From NCBI RefSeq assembly GCF_036320965.1, contig NC_092281.1, positions 10,567,219 to 10,631,218 on the forward strand: a DNA stretch of 64,000 nucleotides, given 5' to 3'. This DNA is from Panulirus ornatus (lineage: Eukaryota; Arthropoda; Malacostraca; Decapoda; Palinuridae). Below, one piece after another: positions 1 through 10,418 of the stretch. Made by a program: the position numbers and the translations under genes. The notes below the pieces were generated by a model. The model did not search any database. It saw only the letters and a list, made by a program, of their open reading frames with translations, and was not told the DNA's origin. Within the stretch, counting starts at the first letter, position 1; each line of letters starts with the position of its first letter.

Positions 1-122
1 TTATGAGAATATATATGTATAACATTCAGAGTTGACTACGAGGCAAAGACTTGTGCTTAACTATGTCATTAAAAGGGATACAATTCGACTGAGTGAATTA
101 AATACAGATGCACGTGAAATAT

Positions 123-125
<3 letters not shown>

Positions 126-173
<48 letters not shown>
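126..173. repeat. (TA)n microsatellite
   Basis: Uninterrupted alternating AT of 48 bases. The short open frame across it, with an IYIYIY tract, is an artefact of the dinucleotide. Confidence 0.97.
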
Positions 174-176
<3 letters not shown>

Positions 177-339
177 GGATTCAGCATAATTGGCTATATA
201 CTGCAAGGACTGATATGATGTTTTTTGGGAGGTGTATGAAATATGACGACAAGTCTAACGCACTACATAATCTATTATCCCATCTTCTTTCTCCAATTAG
301 AATTGCTAAATTGATGACATATCCCATTCTCTAGGTGCA

Positions 340-395
340 GGGGATCATCATTATCCCATCCTTCAGGTGTTGGGATCATCATTATCCCATCCTTC
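340..395. repeat. Short direct repeat, about 28 bp x 2
   Basis: The phrase GGGATCATCATTATCCCATC followed by CTTCAGGTGTT occurs twice, about 28 bases apart, with the first copy slightly altered at its edges. It is a minimal tandem duplication. Confidence 0.7.
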
Positions 396-2600
396 AGGTG
401 TTGCCCCGGCCCCATGGCCTTGTGTTGCCCTGTTCCCTAGGCTTTGTGTTGCCCCGGGATCAGCCAAGGGCCCAAGTGGACGCCGGAGGCAACGAGTGAT
501 GACGCCACAAGTGGTAATGATGACGCAACAGGTGGCCGGCGCGAGCTGTGAATTATGTTTACATTCCCCGAGGCCAGTGAAAAGTGTAAATATTTTACAG
601 GTAAACACACTGGGTGGGATATCCGGCCACGAGAGAGAGAGAGGGTTCGGGGGACGAAGGATGGTGACGCGTACAGGGGAAAGCATCAACCATAACCACT
701 CAGTGATGACTAGATCTAAGACAAGGTGACCTTGGGAAGAAAGAAACAAGGACTGAATCAATACAGACCAAAAGACTGGAGAAATTGATGACAAACTACA
801 GACAGGATAATGAGAGGTTTGTACACTGGAGGAAGAGATAGAGAAGTGGATAAGTCAAATTAGAGAACAGGAAAAGCGTCATCAGACGGGAGGGGGAGAA
901 GAAAAGGACTTGAAAAAAGGTAAAAAAAAAAATAGGGTATGAACACGAAATCAGTCCAGTGGAGGGGCTCCAGCAGTGATCTGCTTTCAAGACTACAAAG
1001 TTTCCTTGATCTATGAGGATGAGTTTGCCAGGAAGGGTCGGCTTTATACCTAGTCATGCCGAGGTAATGGGGGGAAGTTAAAAGAAAAAAGCGGAGGAGG
1101 ATTACATCGGCTTGGTAGAGAGTGGGGGAGACATCGACCAAAATCCCCAGCTCTGCTCTGGTACGCAGCAGATAAAATTCAACTCTGAGTGAATGTGAGG
1201 TGATCAGGATGGGACCAGGGGAAGGAGGCCGTCTGTTATGAATACTATCTAGCAGATAATAATCCATTTCCATCTACGTGTGTGAGGGAGTTAAGGGGAA
1301 AGACTTGTCCTCAACCTTTCGACAGAAGCCCACATTAAGGAAGTAGTAAGAGACACTAACTGTCTCTTGGCGAATATCAAAAACAGCATTCCATCATATG
1401 GATAAGGAAATATCCAGCAAGCTGTTCACATCCTAAAAGTCAGATGCGCTTCTCAAATTTGGTCCCAGGACTTCAAGAAGCACGGAGAACTCATGCATGA
1501 GGCACAGATAAGGGCGTCGGAGAGTGTCACACAACGAGGTTAGAGACCTTAAATTTACCCCATCGTGGAGCAAAGAAGAGTGAGGGGTGACCTGACCACA
1601 ACCTCTAACCCAGACTGATGAACGTGGATAGTGAACAGTACTTAGAAAGTTGTTGGTATAAGACACCTCCAGGACCATAACATGAAATCAAAGATTGAGC
1701 TTATGAGAAGGGAAGTAAACACGTACTTCTATAGTATTACAGTACGTGAGTGGTGAACGAATCGAATAAAAAGCTATACGATGGATGAAAAGGCCAGAGA
1801 CATGGAGCCTCACATGAGTGGAAAGCCCCTCCTCGTACAGCACAGATAGGTAATTACACAGTAGAATAATTACTCTCCCTAACCCACTCAGCTCGCGAAT
1901 GCAGTCATTTGAATGACGCAACAGATGCTGGCTCATGCCCGGAATAGCCCAGTACATCAGGTAATGAGAAGCCATTCATGTGATAAAAGCTGGCAGCCAT
2001 CAGCTCCAGCAGAGAGAAACAAGAGTAAAACAAACAGCAAAGGGTCAATAGCAGCAGGAGTCAAGGGTCACTGACCTGCGCTAACCTGGTACCTCGACTG
2101 TCAGATGGAGAGGGCGTTTGTTTGACCTCTGAGCCAGTGATGACCCAGGAAAGAAGGTCACGTTAAGGATATTACTATGGCATGAATGTATGTATATAAG
2201 CACAAGTATTACATATACCAGCATACATCTTTTTTCTTATGAAACCCAGTGAAGTGACCAGACAATTAGTGAAAAACCGGCCTTACAACTCACTCTCAAA
2301 AACATACATCTGAAACTACAGTTCCCGAGACATACACGAGTCACACTTTCCCTTCTGTGGTCGGGAGTTCCCACATCCCTACACCATCTCAACATGTCTT
2401 AAAACCCTTCATTACCACGATGCAACGATGAGGACAGCGAACGCCTTGTTTATATTTCCCCTGCACTCTACTCACACAGATGCGCACGCATCAACACAAC
2501 AGGTCATGATCATCTTGGTTCCAACCCGGTGGCCGTGGCTGGCTTCCCGAGCGCTGCGTCACGAGAGTCCCACAAGAACACAAGGGACTCTCGGGGCAAA
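396..2600. other. Unassigned non-repetitive DNA
   Basis: This stretch has no long tandem repeat and no recognised gene. Small overlapping open frames occur on both strands (the longest is 143 residues on the minus strand at 363-794), but they are low-complexity, lack a recognisable domain and overlap one another. The plus strand near 1,320-1,410 reads for about 30 codons before a stop. It could be an old element remnant, but I cannot name it. Confidence 0.5.
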
Positions 2601-2615
2601 CCACTCTGGTGGTAT

Positions 2616-2685
2616 GAACCCAAGAGGTATTCGTGGCTCTTTGAACCCAAGAGGTACTCGTGGCTCTTTGAACCCACATGCTCCA
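2616..2685. repeat. 27-bp tandem repeat, about 2.5 copies
   Basis: The phrase GAACCCAAGAGGTA(T/C)TCGTG starts at 2,616 and 2,643, and a third partial copy begins at 2,670. The spacing is 27 bp. Open frames on both strands here simply read the repeat. Confidence 0.85.
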
Positions 2686-2943
2686 TGATCATCAACGCCG
2701 ACCGCTATACCATGCAACCTCGTATGTGGACATGCAAAGGAACTCAAACTTAAGCCAACGTAAAAGAGATAACTGTAGTACTCTGGCATGTACTAAACTG
2801 ACTCACACACAAAATTCCCAAAACACATACCCCCCAAAAAAAAGTGAACACGAAAGGCTTCATCGTATTGTATCAAGTGATCTGACGACGTTTATATGTC
2901 ATCGAATAAATATATAAATAAATATATGTATACATATATACAT

Positions 2944-2946
<3 letters not shown>

Positions 2947-3003
<57 letters not shown>
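2947..3003. repeat. (TA)n microsatellite, left flank of a TA-bracketed element
   Basis: Pure alternating TA of 57 bases. It ends directly at the left edge of the interspersed element at 3,004-3,267. Confidence 0.97.
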
Positions 3004-3005
<2 letters not shown>

Positions 3006-3264
3006 TTCCCACACGAAACAGAAAGACTGAAACGCGGTTCCTGTCTATCCTTCAAAAGATGCTCAGGGCAACTGGTCGTACATTATCCAGATCGGGTTGT
3101 ATATATATAGAGAGAGAGACAAGAACAGACACCCAGTATCTGGGATAAGTGATCTGACTCTAACCCTCGAGGGGCGGGAGAGAAGGAAGGGTCACACCAG
3201 GTCACCGACTGACCTGACCACATTATTACATATAGTCAAAGCTTCCTTCACTTGACTTGTTGCT

Positions 3265-3267
<3 letters not shown>
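3004..3267 (+). mobile_element. Short interspersed element, copy 1, TA-bracketed
   Basis: This segment lies between two (TA)n arrays and matches 3,844-4,031. Shared landmarks in the same order are GGGCAACTGGTCGT versus GGGGCAGCTGGTCGTG, ATC(C/A)AG(A)TCGGGTT, a short TATATATAG run, CATTATTACAT versus CATCATTACATTTACT, and the end GCTGTTTATATA. It has no coding capacity and looks like a non-autonomous element. The class is unknown and no clear terminal inverted repeat was found by eye. Confidence 0.6.

Positions 3268-3344
<77 letters not shown>
3268..3344. repeat. (TA)n microsatellite, right flank of copy 1
   Basis: Pure alternating TA of 77 bases that begins where the element at 3,004-3,267 ends. 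Confidence 0.97.
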
Positions 3345-3346
<2 letters not shown>

Positions 3347-3781
3347 TTCGTTGGGATATCATCAGTTTTGTACATTCATTCGTTTATAATCAAAGATATT
3401 TTACAGTGACGATATACACTGCCATTCATTCTTTATGAATATAGCCCCATGATAAATGAAACTACCGATGTATTTCCCTCGTAAATCATGTGATAAATTA
3501 TACGTAGGTCCAACAGGTTAACTTTAGGTCAAACAGATCAACTTTTTTTTCACACGCACGAATCAGTCAGCATAAGTATAATGGTCGACCAAGATATGTA
3601 TCAAGTGGGAAATGTGTTCTCACGCGAGGCCATAAGCCCCCAATTTCTTGGAATCTATCACAAAATATCTATCTATCCACATGCCGTATGGAGAAACTGA
3701 TAATTGAATCTTGTATCGTTAGAAATGTAACCCCTTTCAGTCTAAATGAGGGAGTGCTACAAAATTGTAAACAATTTTACG

Positions 3782-3783
<2 letters not shown>
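3345..3783. other. Unassigned AT-rich spacer
   Basis: No gene, long repeat or RNA recognised. The near-duplicate phrases AGGTCCAACAGGTTAACTTT and AGGTCAAACAGATCAACTTT lie back to back near 3,505-3,548. Confidence 0.5.

Positions 3784-3843
<60 letters not shown>
3784..3843. repeat. (TA)n microsatellite, left flank of copy 2
   Basis: Pure alternating AT of 60 bases abutting the second copy of the TA-bracketed element. Confidence 0.97.
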
Positions 3844-3845
<2 letters not shown>

Positions 3846-4028
3846 AAATAAATCATAAGGAAAGATGAGACGCTAGGCTTTCGTCTACTTCCCAAGACGT
3901 CTTCGGGGCAGCTGGTCGTGCAATATCAAGGTCGGGTTATATATAGAGGCAAGGTGGGAATATATTCGTTCAACTCCTGATTTCTCCACATCATTACATT
4001 TACTAAAAAGCTTGCCTCACTTTCGGCT

Positions 4029-4031
<3 letters not shown>
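3844..4031 (+). mobile_element. Short interspersed element, copy 2, TA-bracketed
   Basis: Diverged and slightly shorter partner of 3,004-3,267 in the same orientation about 0.8 kb away, also between two (TA)n arrays. The order of shared motifs is preserved (CTGGTCGTGCAATATCAAGG, TCGGGTTATATATAGAG, AAAGCTTGCCTCAC, CTGTTTATATA). The pair may be two insertions or a segmental duplication of the whole [TA]-element-[TA] block. Confidence 0.6.

Positions 4032-4107
<76 letters not shown>
4032..4107. repeat. (TA)n microsatellite, right flank of copy 2
   Basis: Pure alternating TA of 76 bases. Confidence 0.97.
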
Positions 4108-4108
<1 letters not shown>

Positions 4109-4337
4109 TTACATAATGGAGCGGATAACTACGTTGATATTAAGCTCGGCTTAGGTGGTGGTCACACTCACGAATTCAGGGAATGGCTCCCTTGAACAGT
4201 TCATGACGTCAGCAGCAACAACAACAACACGAGAAAATGCCAAAATTCACAAACGTCAACAAAGACTTGGCTTCAGTTTACATCTATTATGTATTCATGT
4301 TCCACGTAGACTGGATGAAAAAGAAATATATTTTCAC

Positions 4338-4340
<3 letters not shown>

Positions 4341-4414
<74 letters not shown>
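4341..4414. repeat. (TA)n microsatellite
   Basis: Pure alternating TA of 74 bases directly preceding the interspersed repeat at 4,415-4,750. Confidence 0.97.
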
Positions 4415-4417
<3 letters not shown>

Positions 4418-4750
4418 GTGTTCCCGGACTCCGCCTGTTCGAGGTTACACTGCGAGTGTGAAGTCCCCTTAGGCGAATATGTACCAATGAAAGTAAAGTC
4501 TCATAAAAAAAATATCCCAATTTAAAGGAGTCTACATTTTCCTGCTACTGAAAGTAGCGCAGCCTCTGGCTGCAGGAGCCTTTAGGAAGCGACCATGCGG
4601 AACACCAAGACTTTCTAGACCCACAAGTCGGGTCCTGGGGTAATTACAAGCAATACCCCCAAGGACGCCTTCCACACTGGGGTCCTAAAGCTGAAACCCG
4701 GATGCTCATGCAGCTCCAAGACCAGCGCTACACCCAGTAGCAGGGACCTT
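4415..4750 (+). mobile_element. Interspersed repeat family R4, most complete copy
   Basis: The first 180 bases match 35,608-35,755 in order: CCGGACTC(C/T)GCC, GGTTAC(A/G)CTGCGAG, AAAGGAG(T/G)C, CCTGCTACTGA, GCAGC, GCTGCAGGAGCC. The CTGCTACTGA..GTAGCGCAGCC core also appears in reverse at 24,450-24,490 and 29,740-29,765. There is no coding potential and the class is unknown. The part after about 4,600 is present only in this copy, so the right edge is uncertain. Confidence 0.55.
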
Positions 4751-5027
4751 TTTACTTCAATGCCCACGACGCACCTCTACAGCAACGAAGACACCGAATA
4801 CTTATCTGCTCTCGCCCAACGCTCTCCTAACCTCTTCATAATCTATGGTTCCGTCCAAAGGACGTGGCCGACTTCCTGCGGAAGCCCCTATAAAGATACA
4901 ACCTCTCGGAAATCAAACACGCTTATGACTTTACCTCTCGTGTATTCCACTTGTAAAATCCGATTTCCTTCCGTATGCAATAACATCCCTCAAGACCTCT
5001 CACTTACTTGGTTCCTCCGCCCAACAT
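4751..5027. other. Unassigned spacer
   Basis: An open frame of 89 residues (4,760-5,029, +) has no recognisable domain. No RNA or regulatory element recognised. Confidence 0.4.
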
Positions 5028-5105
5028 GAGGTTCTAAACCCAGGTGTCCCTAGAGGTTCTAAACCCAGGTGTCCCTGGAGGTTCTAAACCCAGGTGTCTC
5101 TAGCA
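5028..5105. repeat. 25-bp minisatellite, 3 copies
   Basis: GAGGTTCTAAACCCAGGTGT recurs with 25-bp spacing (GTTCTAAACC at 5,031, 5,056 and 5,081). Confidence 0.92.
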
Positions 5106-5329
5106 GTCTCCAAAGCTGAGTGTCCTCAACTTCTTACTTCCCCCTCCAGTTCATGAAAAATGTTCTCTTTCCTTACGCAGCGTAATTTCTATGAAACGTT
5201 TTCCCCACTTAAGGATCGACTTTCGAACCAATAGTGCCTCGTCCATCTAGAATAGCTTTACCTAGCCTTTTAAAAGTTTTCTTCGGAATTGCTTTCTTTC
5301 CGTTTTCTTCCAATACCACAGGAAGGAGT

Positions 5330-6290
5330 GGAAGTGATTCGGGAGAAGTACGAGGTTAGAAAGGCAAGTGTAGAAGCCTGAAATGGAGAAAACTACAAGG
5401 AGAATATGAAAATATTTTAGAAGGAGATTAATGATGTGGAGAGAATAAGAGAACAAATGGGAGCATCAGTGAAGGAAGCAGATAATGAAGTGATAACAAA
5501 GAAAAGAAGACGTGAAGAGGAGATGGAGTGTGTAGTCTGAAGGGGTGTTGAGTGTCAGATGATAAGGTTGCAGATGTAGAGCGTCTTGGACGTACAGGTT
5601 TGCAAAGTGGGACAGCCATGGCAAGTGGTTTGGTGAAAAAAGAGGTGGTAAATATCCGTTTAGTAAGGCGAAGTGTGGCAATGCGGCCGGAGTGGATGGG
5701 ACTGCAGGTGAATTTCTCAGCAAATCAGGTGACGACGTTGTTGATTGGTTAGTTAGGATGTTCATTGTACGGATGGCTCAAAGTGATGTGTCTGAGGATT
5801 GGCGGAACACACGTGTAAGTGTCACTGAATATAGTCAAGGGAAAACAAGCGAATGTTTAAATTGCAGATATATGAGTTCATTGACCATACCTGGTAAGCT
5901 GTATGGGGGAGTGGATATTGAGAGGATGAGATTAGGAAGCATTAGATTAGAGAGAAACACTGCGGTTAAGGGAGTGATAGAGGATGTGTGAATCAAGTAT
6001 TTGCTTTGCAGTGTGAGTGAGAAATATTCACAGAAAGAGAGGGATTTATAAGTGGTATTCACGGATCTTAAGAAAGTGTACGGTAGAGATAATAAAGAAA
6101 GTGCATCGTTGGGATAATAAAGATGACTGTGAAATGTGTGGTAGGAAAGCTATTAGAAGCAGCAGGGCGTCTCCGTCGAGAGGGTAAGTCGTGTGTGCGA
6201 GTAGGAAGGCGGAGCATGAGTGGTTCTAGGTGAAGGCGAGTCTGCGAATATGGTCTCTTATGTCACTATGGCTGTTCATTGTAGGCTTAC
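5330..6290 (+). pseudogene. Decayed non-LTR retrotransposon (LINE) reverse transcriptase
   Basis: Conceptual translation with frameshifts follows the order of a LINE reverse transcriptase. It shows a charged linker (about 5,390-5,540), an AAGVDG.. fingers motif (about 5,680-5,705), a V(S)EDWRN motif (about 5,790-5,810), IPGKLYGG..IERMR (about 5,885-5,930), SEKYSQKERDL then a stop then VVFTDLKKVYGR (about 6,020-6,090, palm motif A with its aspartate), EHEWF (about 6,210-6,225) and LRIWSLMSLWLF where families of this type have a QGCVMSPWLF-like motif (about 6,236-6,280). Stops and shifts occur throughout, and the active-site FADD block and everything after it are missing. Family resemblance is from memory. 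I do not assign a clade. Confidence 0.8.
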
Positions 6291-6380
6291 TCTCAGCACA
6301 CCCCAGTCGAACACCAAACACACCATTCGAGAGAGAGAGTCACGAACGAACCCCTACCATTAAGGCTAGCCACGCACCAC

Positions 6381-6383
<3 letters not shown>

Positions 6384-6458
<75 letters not shown>
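6384..6458. repeat. (CT)n microsatellite
   Basis: Pure CT tract of 75 bases. The polypyrimidine strand makes the open frame through it read as LSLSLS. Confidence 0.97.
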
Positions 6459-6461
<3 letters not shown>

Positions 6462-6790
6462 AACCCCACAGCGGAAAATATTACCTAAGACCCCGTATAA
6501 CATATGAGCACTCTCATGACCGCCAGTCATGGAGGAGTAGGAGGAGGAGGACGAGTCTCATGAATGTACCATGGGATACAGCTGCGTCTACTTAGCATAT
6601 TAGGAGGAAGAGACAGGAAGCTCGTTTGAACCCCATATGGACACTTGATGGTACGATCCCCTCTAAGCGAGAGGACAGGAGCTATAGATCATAATGGCAC
6701 GACCTTTTGGGTATGATGATTTGACCTTTGACCACCCGACCCCTTATGAAGGGTCATGAAAAAGCTAGGCAAAAATATCAGGCAAGAGGG
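6459..6790. other. Unassigned spacer
   Basis: No gene or known repeat recognised. It leads into the 25-bp minisatellite. Confidence 0.45.
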
Positions 6791-6990
6791 TCGTGTGTGC
6801 TCGAGGGTCGTATCGTCGTGTGTGCTCGAGGGTCGTATCGCAGTGTGTGCTCGAGGGTCGTATCGTCGTGTGTGCTCGAGGGTCGTATCGTCGTGTGTGC
6901 TCGAGGGTCGTATCGTCGTGTGTGCTCGAGGGTCGTATCGTCGTGTGTGCTCTAGCGTCGTGCCGTCGTGTTTAAGGATGGCGCCGTCGT
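6791..6990 (+). repeat. 25-bp minisatellite, variant of the 21-bp family
   Basis: About six and a half copies of a 25-bp unit containing GTGCTCGAGGGTCGTATCGT. It equals the 21-bp unit found at 14.2, 19.8 and 23.0-23.7 kb with an extra TGTG and a G for A in CTC(A/G)AGGG. The last units degrade (TCTAGCGTCGTGCCGTCGTG). Three overlapping cysteine/serine/valine-rich frames here are repeat artefacts. Confidence 0.93.
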
Positions 6991-7260
6991 GCTAAAGTGC
7001 TTATGAAAGAACTATTACACACTTCCTCGCAGCTGGAGCCTCCGCGCCATCTGGGCCAATTGGCCCATTTCGTTAGATTTATCTCTTCGTCCCCAGCTTG
7101 ACATTCACCGGCCCTGTAATGGACTTATATATAAATATAAAACAATACGTTCGTTGTGAGTCGGGGGAAGTCATTTTTAACGCCGCTCCTCGCGAAGGGC
7201 CGCGTTTGCATTCCTGTTTGCCGAGGAGAATGATGGCAGGGAGCACCGTGTGTCACCGAA
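6991..7260. other. Unassigned spacer
   Basis: No gene, RNA or repeat recognised between the 25-bp array and the GGA run. Confidence 0.4.
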
Positions 7261-7290
7261 GGAGGAGGAGGAGGAGGAGGAGGAGGAGAC
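7260..7290. repeat. Short (GGA)n trinucleotide run
   Basis: About ten GGA triplets, read as poly-arginine in one frame. Confidence 0.9.
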
Positions 7291-7559
7291 GTGTGGATAA
7301 TAGCCTTGATGTACGTAATGCCTGGCGTAGCGGGTCGAGGCCAGCAACTGTGGGTTCTCCAGGAAAGGAAAGGCTCAGGGCGAGAAATTGGCCGTGAAGA
7401 ATATTTATGCTGAGTGGTCCATGCGTGCAGTCGGTCCTAGCATGACTTTCAGGAAAGGAGAGACATGCCTGCTGCTAGGGTTGACGCAGCTCAGGCGAAA
7501 GGATCCGGAAGACTCACTGGGTTCACAGACCTGTCTAAAAGGATCTGAGTATCGAAATA

Positions 7560-7561
<2 letters not shown>

Positions 7562-7596
<35 letters not shown>
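7562..7596. repeat. (GT)n microsatellite
   Basis: Pure GT tract of 35 bases. Confidence 0.97.
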
Positions 7597-7597
<1 letters not shown>

Positions 7598-7735
7598 AAG
7601 AGGTCTGATGTTTTGAGGATGTAATGCAGCCGGTCTGAGCCTCCCAGCTCAATTAGGAGCTTGAGACGTGACGACCATACAATCAACACTCCCTCACCAG
7701 ACTACAGCTCTGGAGGGATAACAGGATGTGACATG

Positions 7736-7738
<3 letters not shown>

Positions 7739-7785
<47 letters not shown>
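7739..7785. repeat. (AC)n microsatellite
   Basis: Pure AC tract of 47 bases. Confidence 0.97.
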
Positions 7786-7786
<1 letters not shown>

Positions 7787-7892
7787 CAGGGTCTCGTGTG
7801 GTGATGGAAATGTGTGGCTGGGATGATCGAAGAGCACAAGGTATTGTGTGATTAAGGGTTCTGTATGTGTCTATAGATGTTCACACATACTC

Positions 7893-7929
7893 ATATCTAT
7901 CTATCTATATCTATCTATCTATCTATCTA

Positions 7930-7987
<58 letters not shown>
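7893..7987. repeat. Compound (TATC)n-(TA)n microsatellite, left flank of R8 copy 1
   Basis: TATC repeats with minor interruptions to about 7,932 pass into pure TA to 7,987. The interspersed repeat R8 starts immediately after. Confidence 0.95.
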
Positions 7988-7991
<4 letters not shown>

Positions 7992-8191
7992 TCTTTTTCT
8001 TTTAAACTATCCGCCATTTCCCGCATTAGCGAGGTAGCGTTAAGAACAGAGGACTGGGCCTTTGTGGAATATCCTCACCTGGCCCCCCTCTGTTCCTTCT
8101 TTTGGAAAATTAAAAAAAAGAAAAAAAAAAAAACGAGAGGGGAGGATTTCCAGCCTCCTGCTCCCTCCCCTTTTAGTCGCCTTCTACGACA

Positions 8192-8194
<3 letters not shown>
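7988..8194 (+). mobile_element. Interspersed repeat R8, copy 1, TA-bracketed, truncated
   Basis: Reverse complement of 21,929-22,166 almost throughout. Shared landmarks are GCCATTTCCCGCATTAGCGA, GGTAGCGTTAAGAACAGAGG, ACTGGGCCTT, CTGTTCCTTCTTTTGG, CGAGAGGGGAGGATTTCCAG and TAGTCGCCTTCTACGACACG. This copy stops at ACGC, where a (TA)n array takes over. Copy 2 continues another 40 bases. I recognise the wording as common in decapod genomic sequence (from memory). There is no open frame and the class is unknown. Confidence 0.85.

Positions 8195-8250
<56 letters not shown>
8195..8250. repeat. (TA)n microsatellite, right flank of R8 copy 1
   Basis: Pure AT of 56 bases, beginning inside what is element sequence in copy 2. 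Confidence 0.97.
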
Positions 8251-8252
<2 letters not shown>

Positions 8253-8924
8253 ATTTACATTTACAACCAAAATCAATTTCTATGAAAGATTCTGGTGTTA
8301 CCCAGGACCATTCCAGAGGTTCCCACAGCCCAAGGATGCGCCACTTCAACTTGCAGGGATATGTAGACTCCTTTGGAATTAGAGGTTCATAGACGAGACT
8401 GTACTCCCAATGATACATCCTCCCTCGATCAATCACCAGTGGCTAAACACACTCTCCACAGATACACACACATCACATGCACAACAGAACAAAAAAAACT
8501 ACGATTGCAATTTCACCTCAGTCCTCTGCAACAGCACTGGTCCTACTCCCAACCATCCCACTTCATAACCAAGCACCAAATCCCCCAGCAGATATAAAAA
8601 CCTCCCCCACTCCTCCCTGCCTCACACGTTAGCAAGCTAAACTCACCAACTTCCCCTCCTCCTCCTCCTCCACCTCCCCAGGGATAAACACACAACTGAT
8701 AACACATAGTCCCACTTTAATCACCAGACAAACACCAATGAACCCACTCCTCCTCTACCCCACCCAAACAGTCTCAAACTCTACTCTCCCCACCCTAGAC
8801 ATAAACCAGCTGGAAACTACACCACAAAGACATTTCATATATTTCTCATGCAAGTTCTAGACACAGCCTATCATTACAACATGACACCATCCCCCAAGCT
8901 TCAATGTTACCCTCCAGCCAGGAG
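8251..8924. other. Unassigned C/A-rich region
   Basis: A pyrimidine- and CA-rich stretch with a short (CCT)n run near 8,655. A phrase near 8,370 (CTCCTTTGGAATTAGAGGTTC) resembles one near 8,940 (CCCCTTTGGAACGCAAAGTTC), hinting at two old copies of another repeat. No gene recognised. Confidence 0.45.
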
Positions 8925-9135
8925 CAGGGTATTGATGGACCCCTTTGGAACGCAAAGTTCCAGGACAAGACTAGAGATAAGGGAAGAAAAATATTTACCC
9001 CCATGTATCCCCCCTCCACCGTGTGTCGTAAAAAGAGGGACTAAGAAGCACGAGAGCAAGGGGTCGGGAATCCTCCCTTCCTGTACAATTGCTTTCCAAA
9101 AGAAGGAACAAATGAAGGAAGGAAGGAAGGAAGGC
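8925..9135 (-). mobile_element. Interspersed repeat R8, copy 3, strongly diverged
   Basis: Keeps the order of R8 on the minus strand. Compare GATAAGGGAAGAAAAATA, GTGTGTCGTAAAAAGAG..GACTAAGA, GGGAATCCTCCCTTCC and CTTTCCAAAAGAAGGAACA with the corresponding parts of 21,929-22,090. It has an extra 20 bases near 9,045 and ends in a GGAA run. Homology is inferred from shared order despite many substitutions. Confidence 0.6.
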
Positions 9136-9190
9136 GAGGGAAAGATATCTTCTCGAAGTCAGAGTCGATGGGTCTCAATGCTGATGATCG

Positions 9191-9193
<3 letters not shown>

Positions 9194-9248
<55 letters not shown>

Positions 9249-9256
9249 TCTCTCTC
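9194..9256. repeat. (GA)n followed by (TC)n
   Basis: A 53-base GA tract switches at 9,247 to a short TC run, creating a perfect inverted repeat at the switch. Confidence 0.95.
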
Positions 9257-9570
9257 ACGCTCTGTGGTGCGACGGTCTCTGTGGAGCACTAGGCACAGCG
9301 AAGCCAGGCCTCGGCCCCCCCAATACCTGGCACAGAGAGAAGCCAATTTCCTTGGAAGTGATGGATCTGTGGGCAGGAGGAGCAGCAGCGGCGGGTTGAC
9401 CGCCTCCCTCACCAATCCTAACCATTCCTGTGGTCAGCACGGCAGACATCTGGCGTGGGATCCCCACACGCGTTCTGGAACCCTCGCTGGAACATATCTC
9501 ACCCAGGTATTGGGCTAAGTCAAGGAGATGCTTCCAGTGGTATAGAGAGAAATGACTGAGGATATAAGGG

Positions 9571-9870
9571 GGACTGGTTGGCTGGCCGGCTTGCTTGTTG
9601 GCTGGCTGGCTGGCTGGCTGTCTTGTCGGCTTGCTTGTTGGCTGGCTGGCTGGCTTGTCGGCTTGCTTGTTGGCTGGCTGGCTGGCTGGCTTGTCTGCTT
9701 GCTTGTTGGCTGGCTGGCTTGTCGGCTTGCTTGTTGGCTGGCTGGCTGGCTTGTCGGCTTGCTTGTTGGCTGGCTGGCTTCCTGGCTTGTCTGCTTGCTT
9801 GTTGGCTGGCTGGCTGGCTTGTCGGCTTGCTTATTGGCTGGCTGGCTGGCATGTTGGCTGACTGGCTATT
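9571..9870 (+). repeat. GGCT/TGCT-based minisatellite
   Basis: Blocks of GGCTGGCTGGCT alternate with TTGTCGGCTTGCTTGT. The higher-order spacing is about 28-40 bases with variable numbers of GGCT. The frames of about 90-300 residues on the plus strand (LAGWLAGWL) and the minus strand (QPASQQAS) are repeat artefacts. Some of them run on into the neighbouring CT tract. Confidence 0.93.
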
Positions 9871-10025
9871 TTTTTCCAGAGGATCTCAGGTCCCTGGAAC
9901 CTCTTTCAAGAGGTCTGATAATTTCTGAGCTGCGTGAAGGTGAGTGGCCCACCTCTTTGTCGATACGAGTCAAAAAAAGAAACAAAACAAAAAAAAAACA
10001 CTTAAAGGCTCTTGTCTTAATTGCT

Positions 10026-10027
<2 letters not shown>

Positions 10028-10093
<66 letters not shown>
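10028..10093. repeat. (CT)n microsatellite
   Basis: Pure CT tract of 66 bases. Confidence 0.97.
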
Positions 10094-10095
<2 letters not shown>

Positions 10096-10284
10096 GTATG
10101 AATAATATAAGCTTCAACAGCTCTCAGACCTCAAAGCCATGGGAGGTAGAGATCCCACCGTGGACAAATGCACGAAAGGTAATCCACTTTGGCGAGGGGT
10201 CATTGGTCTGCCAATACACAATGCTCGATATGCTATTATTAGAAATGCCAGGAGCAAAAATACCTGACCCACTCCTGGGGCACT

Positions 10285-10418
10285 TCCTCCGCTACAGTGC
10301 CTCCGCTACAGTGCCTCCGCTACAGTGCCTTGCTACAGTGCCTCCGCTACAGTGCCTCCGCTACAGTGTCTTCGCTACAGTGCCTCCGCTACAGTGCCTT
10401 CGCTACAGTGCCTCCGCT
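10285..10418 (+). repeat. 14-bp minisatellite
   Basis: About nine to ten copies of TGCCTCCGCTACAG, with single-base variants (CTTCGC) and one shortened unit. Confidence 0.93.

Noticed and set aside
860..1273. 137-residue minus-strand frame as a gene
   Set aside because: No recognised domain, runs into a homopolymer tract, and overlaps another frame. Not supportable without a search.
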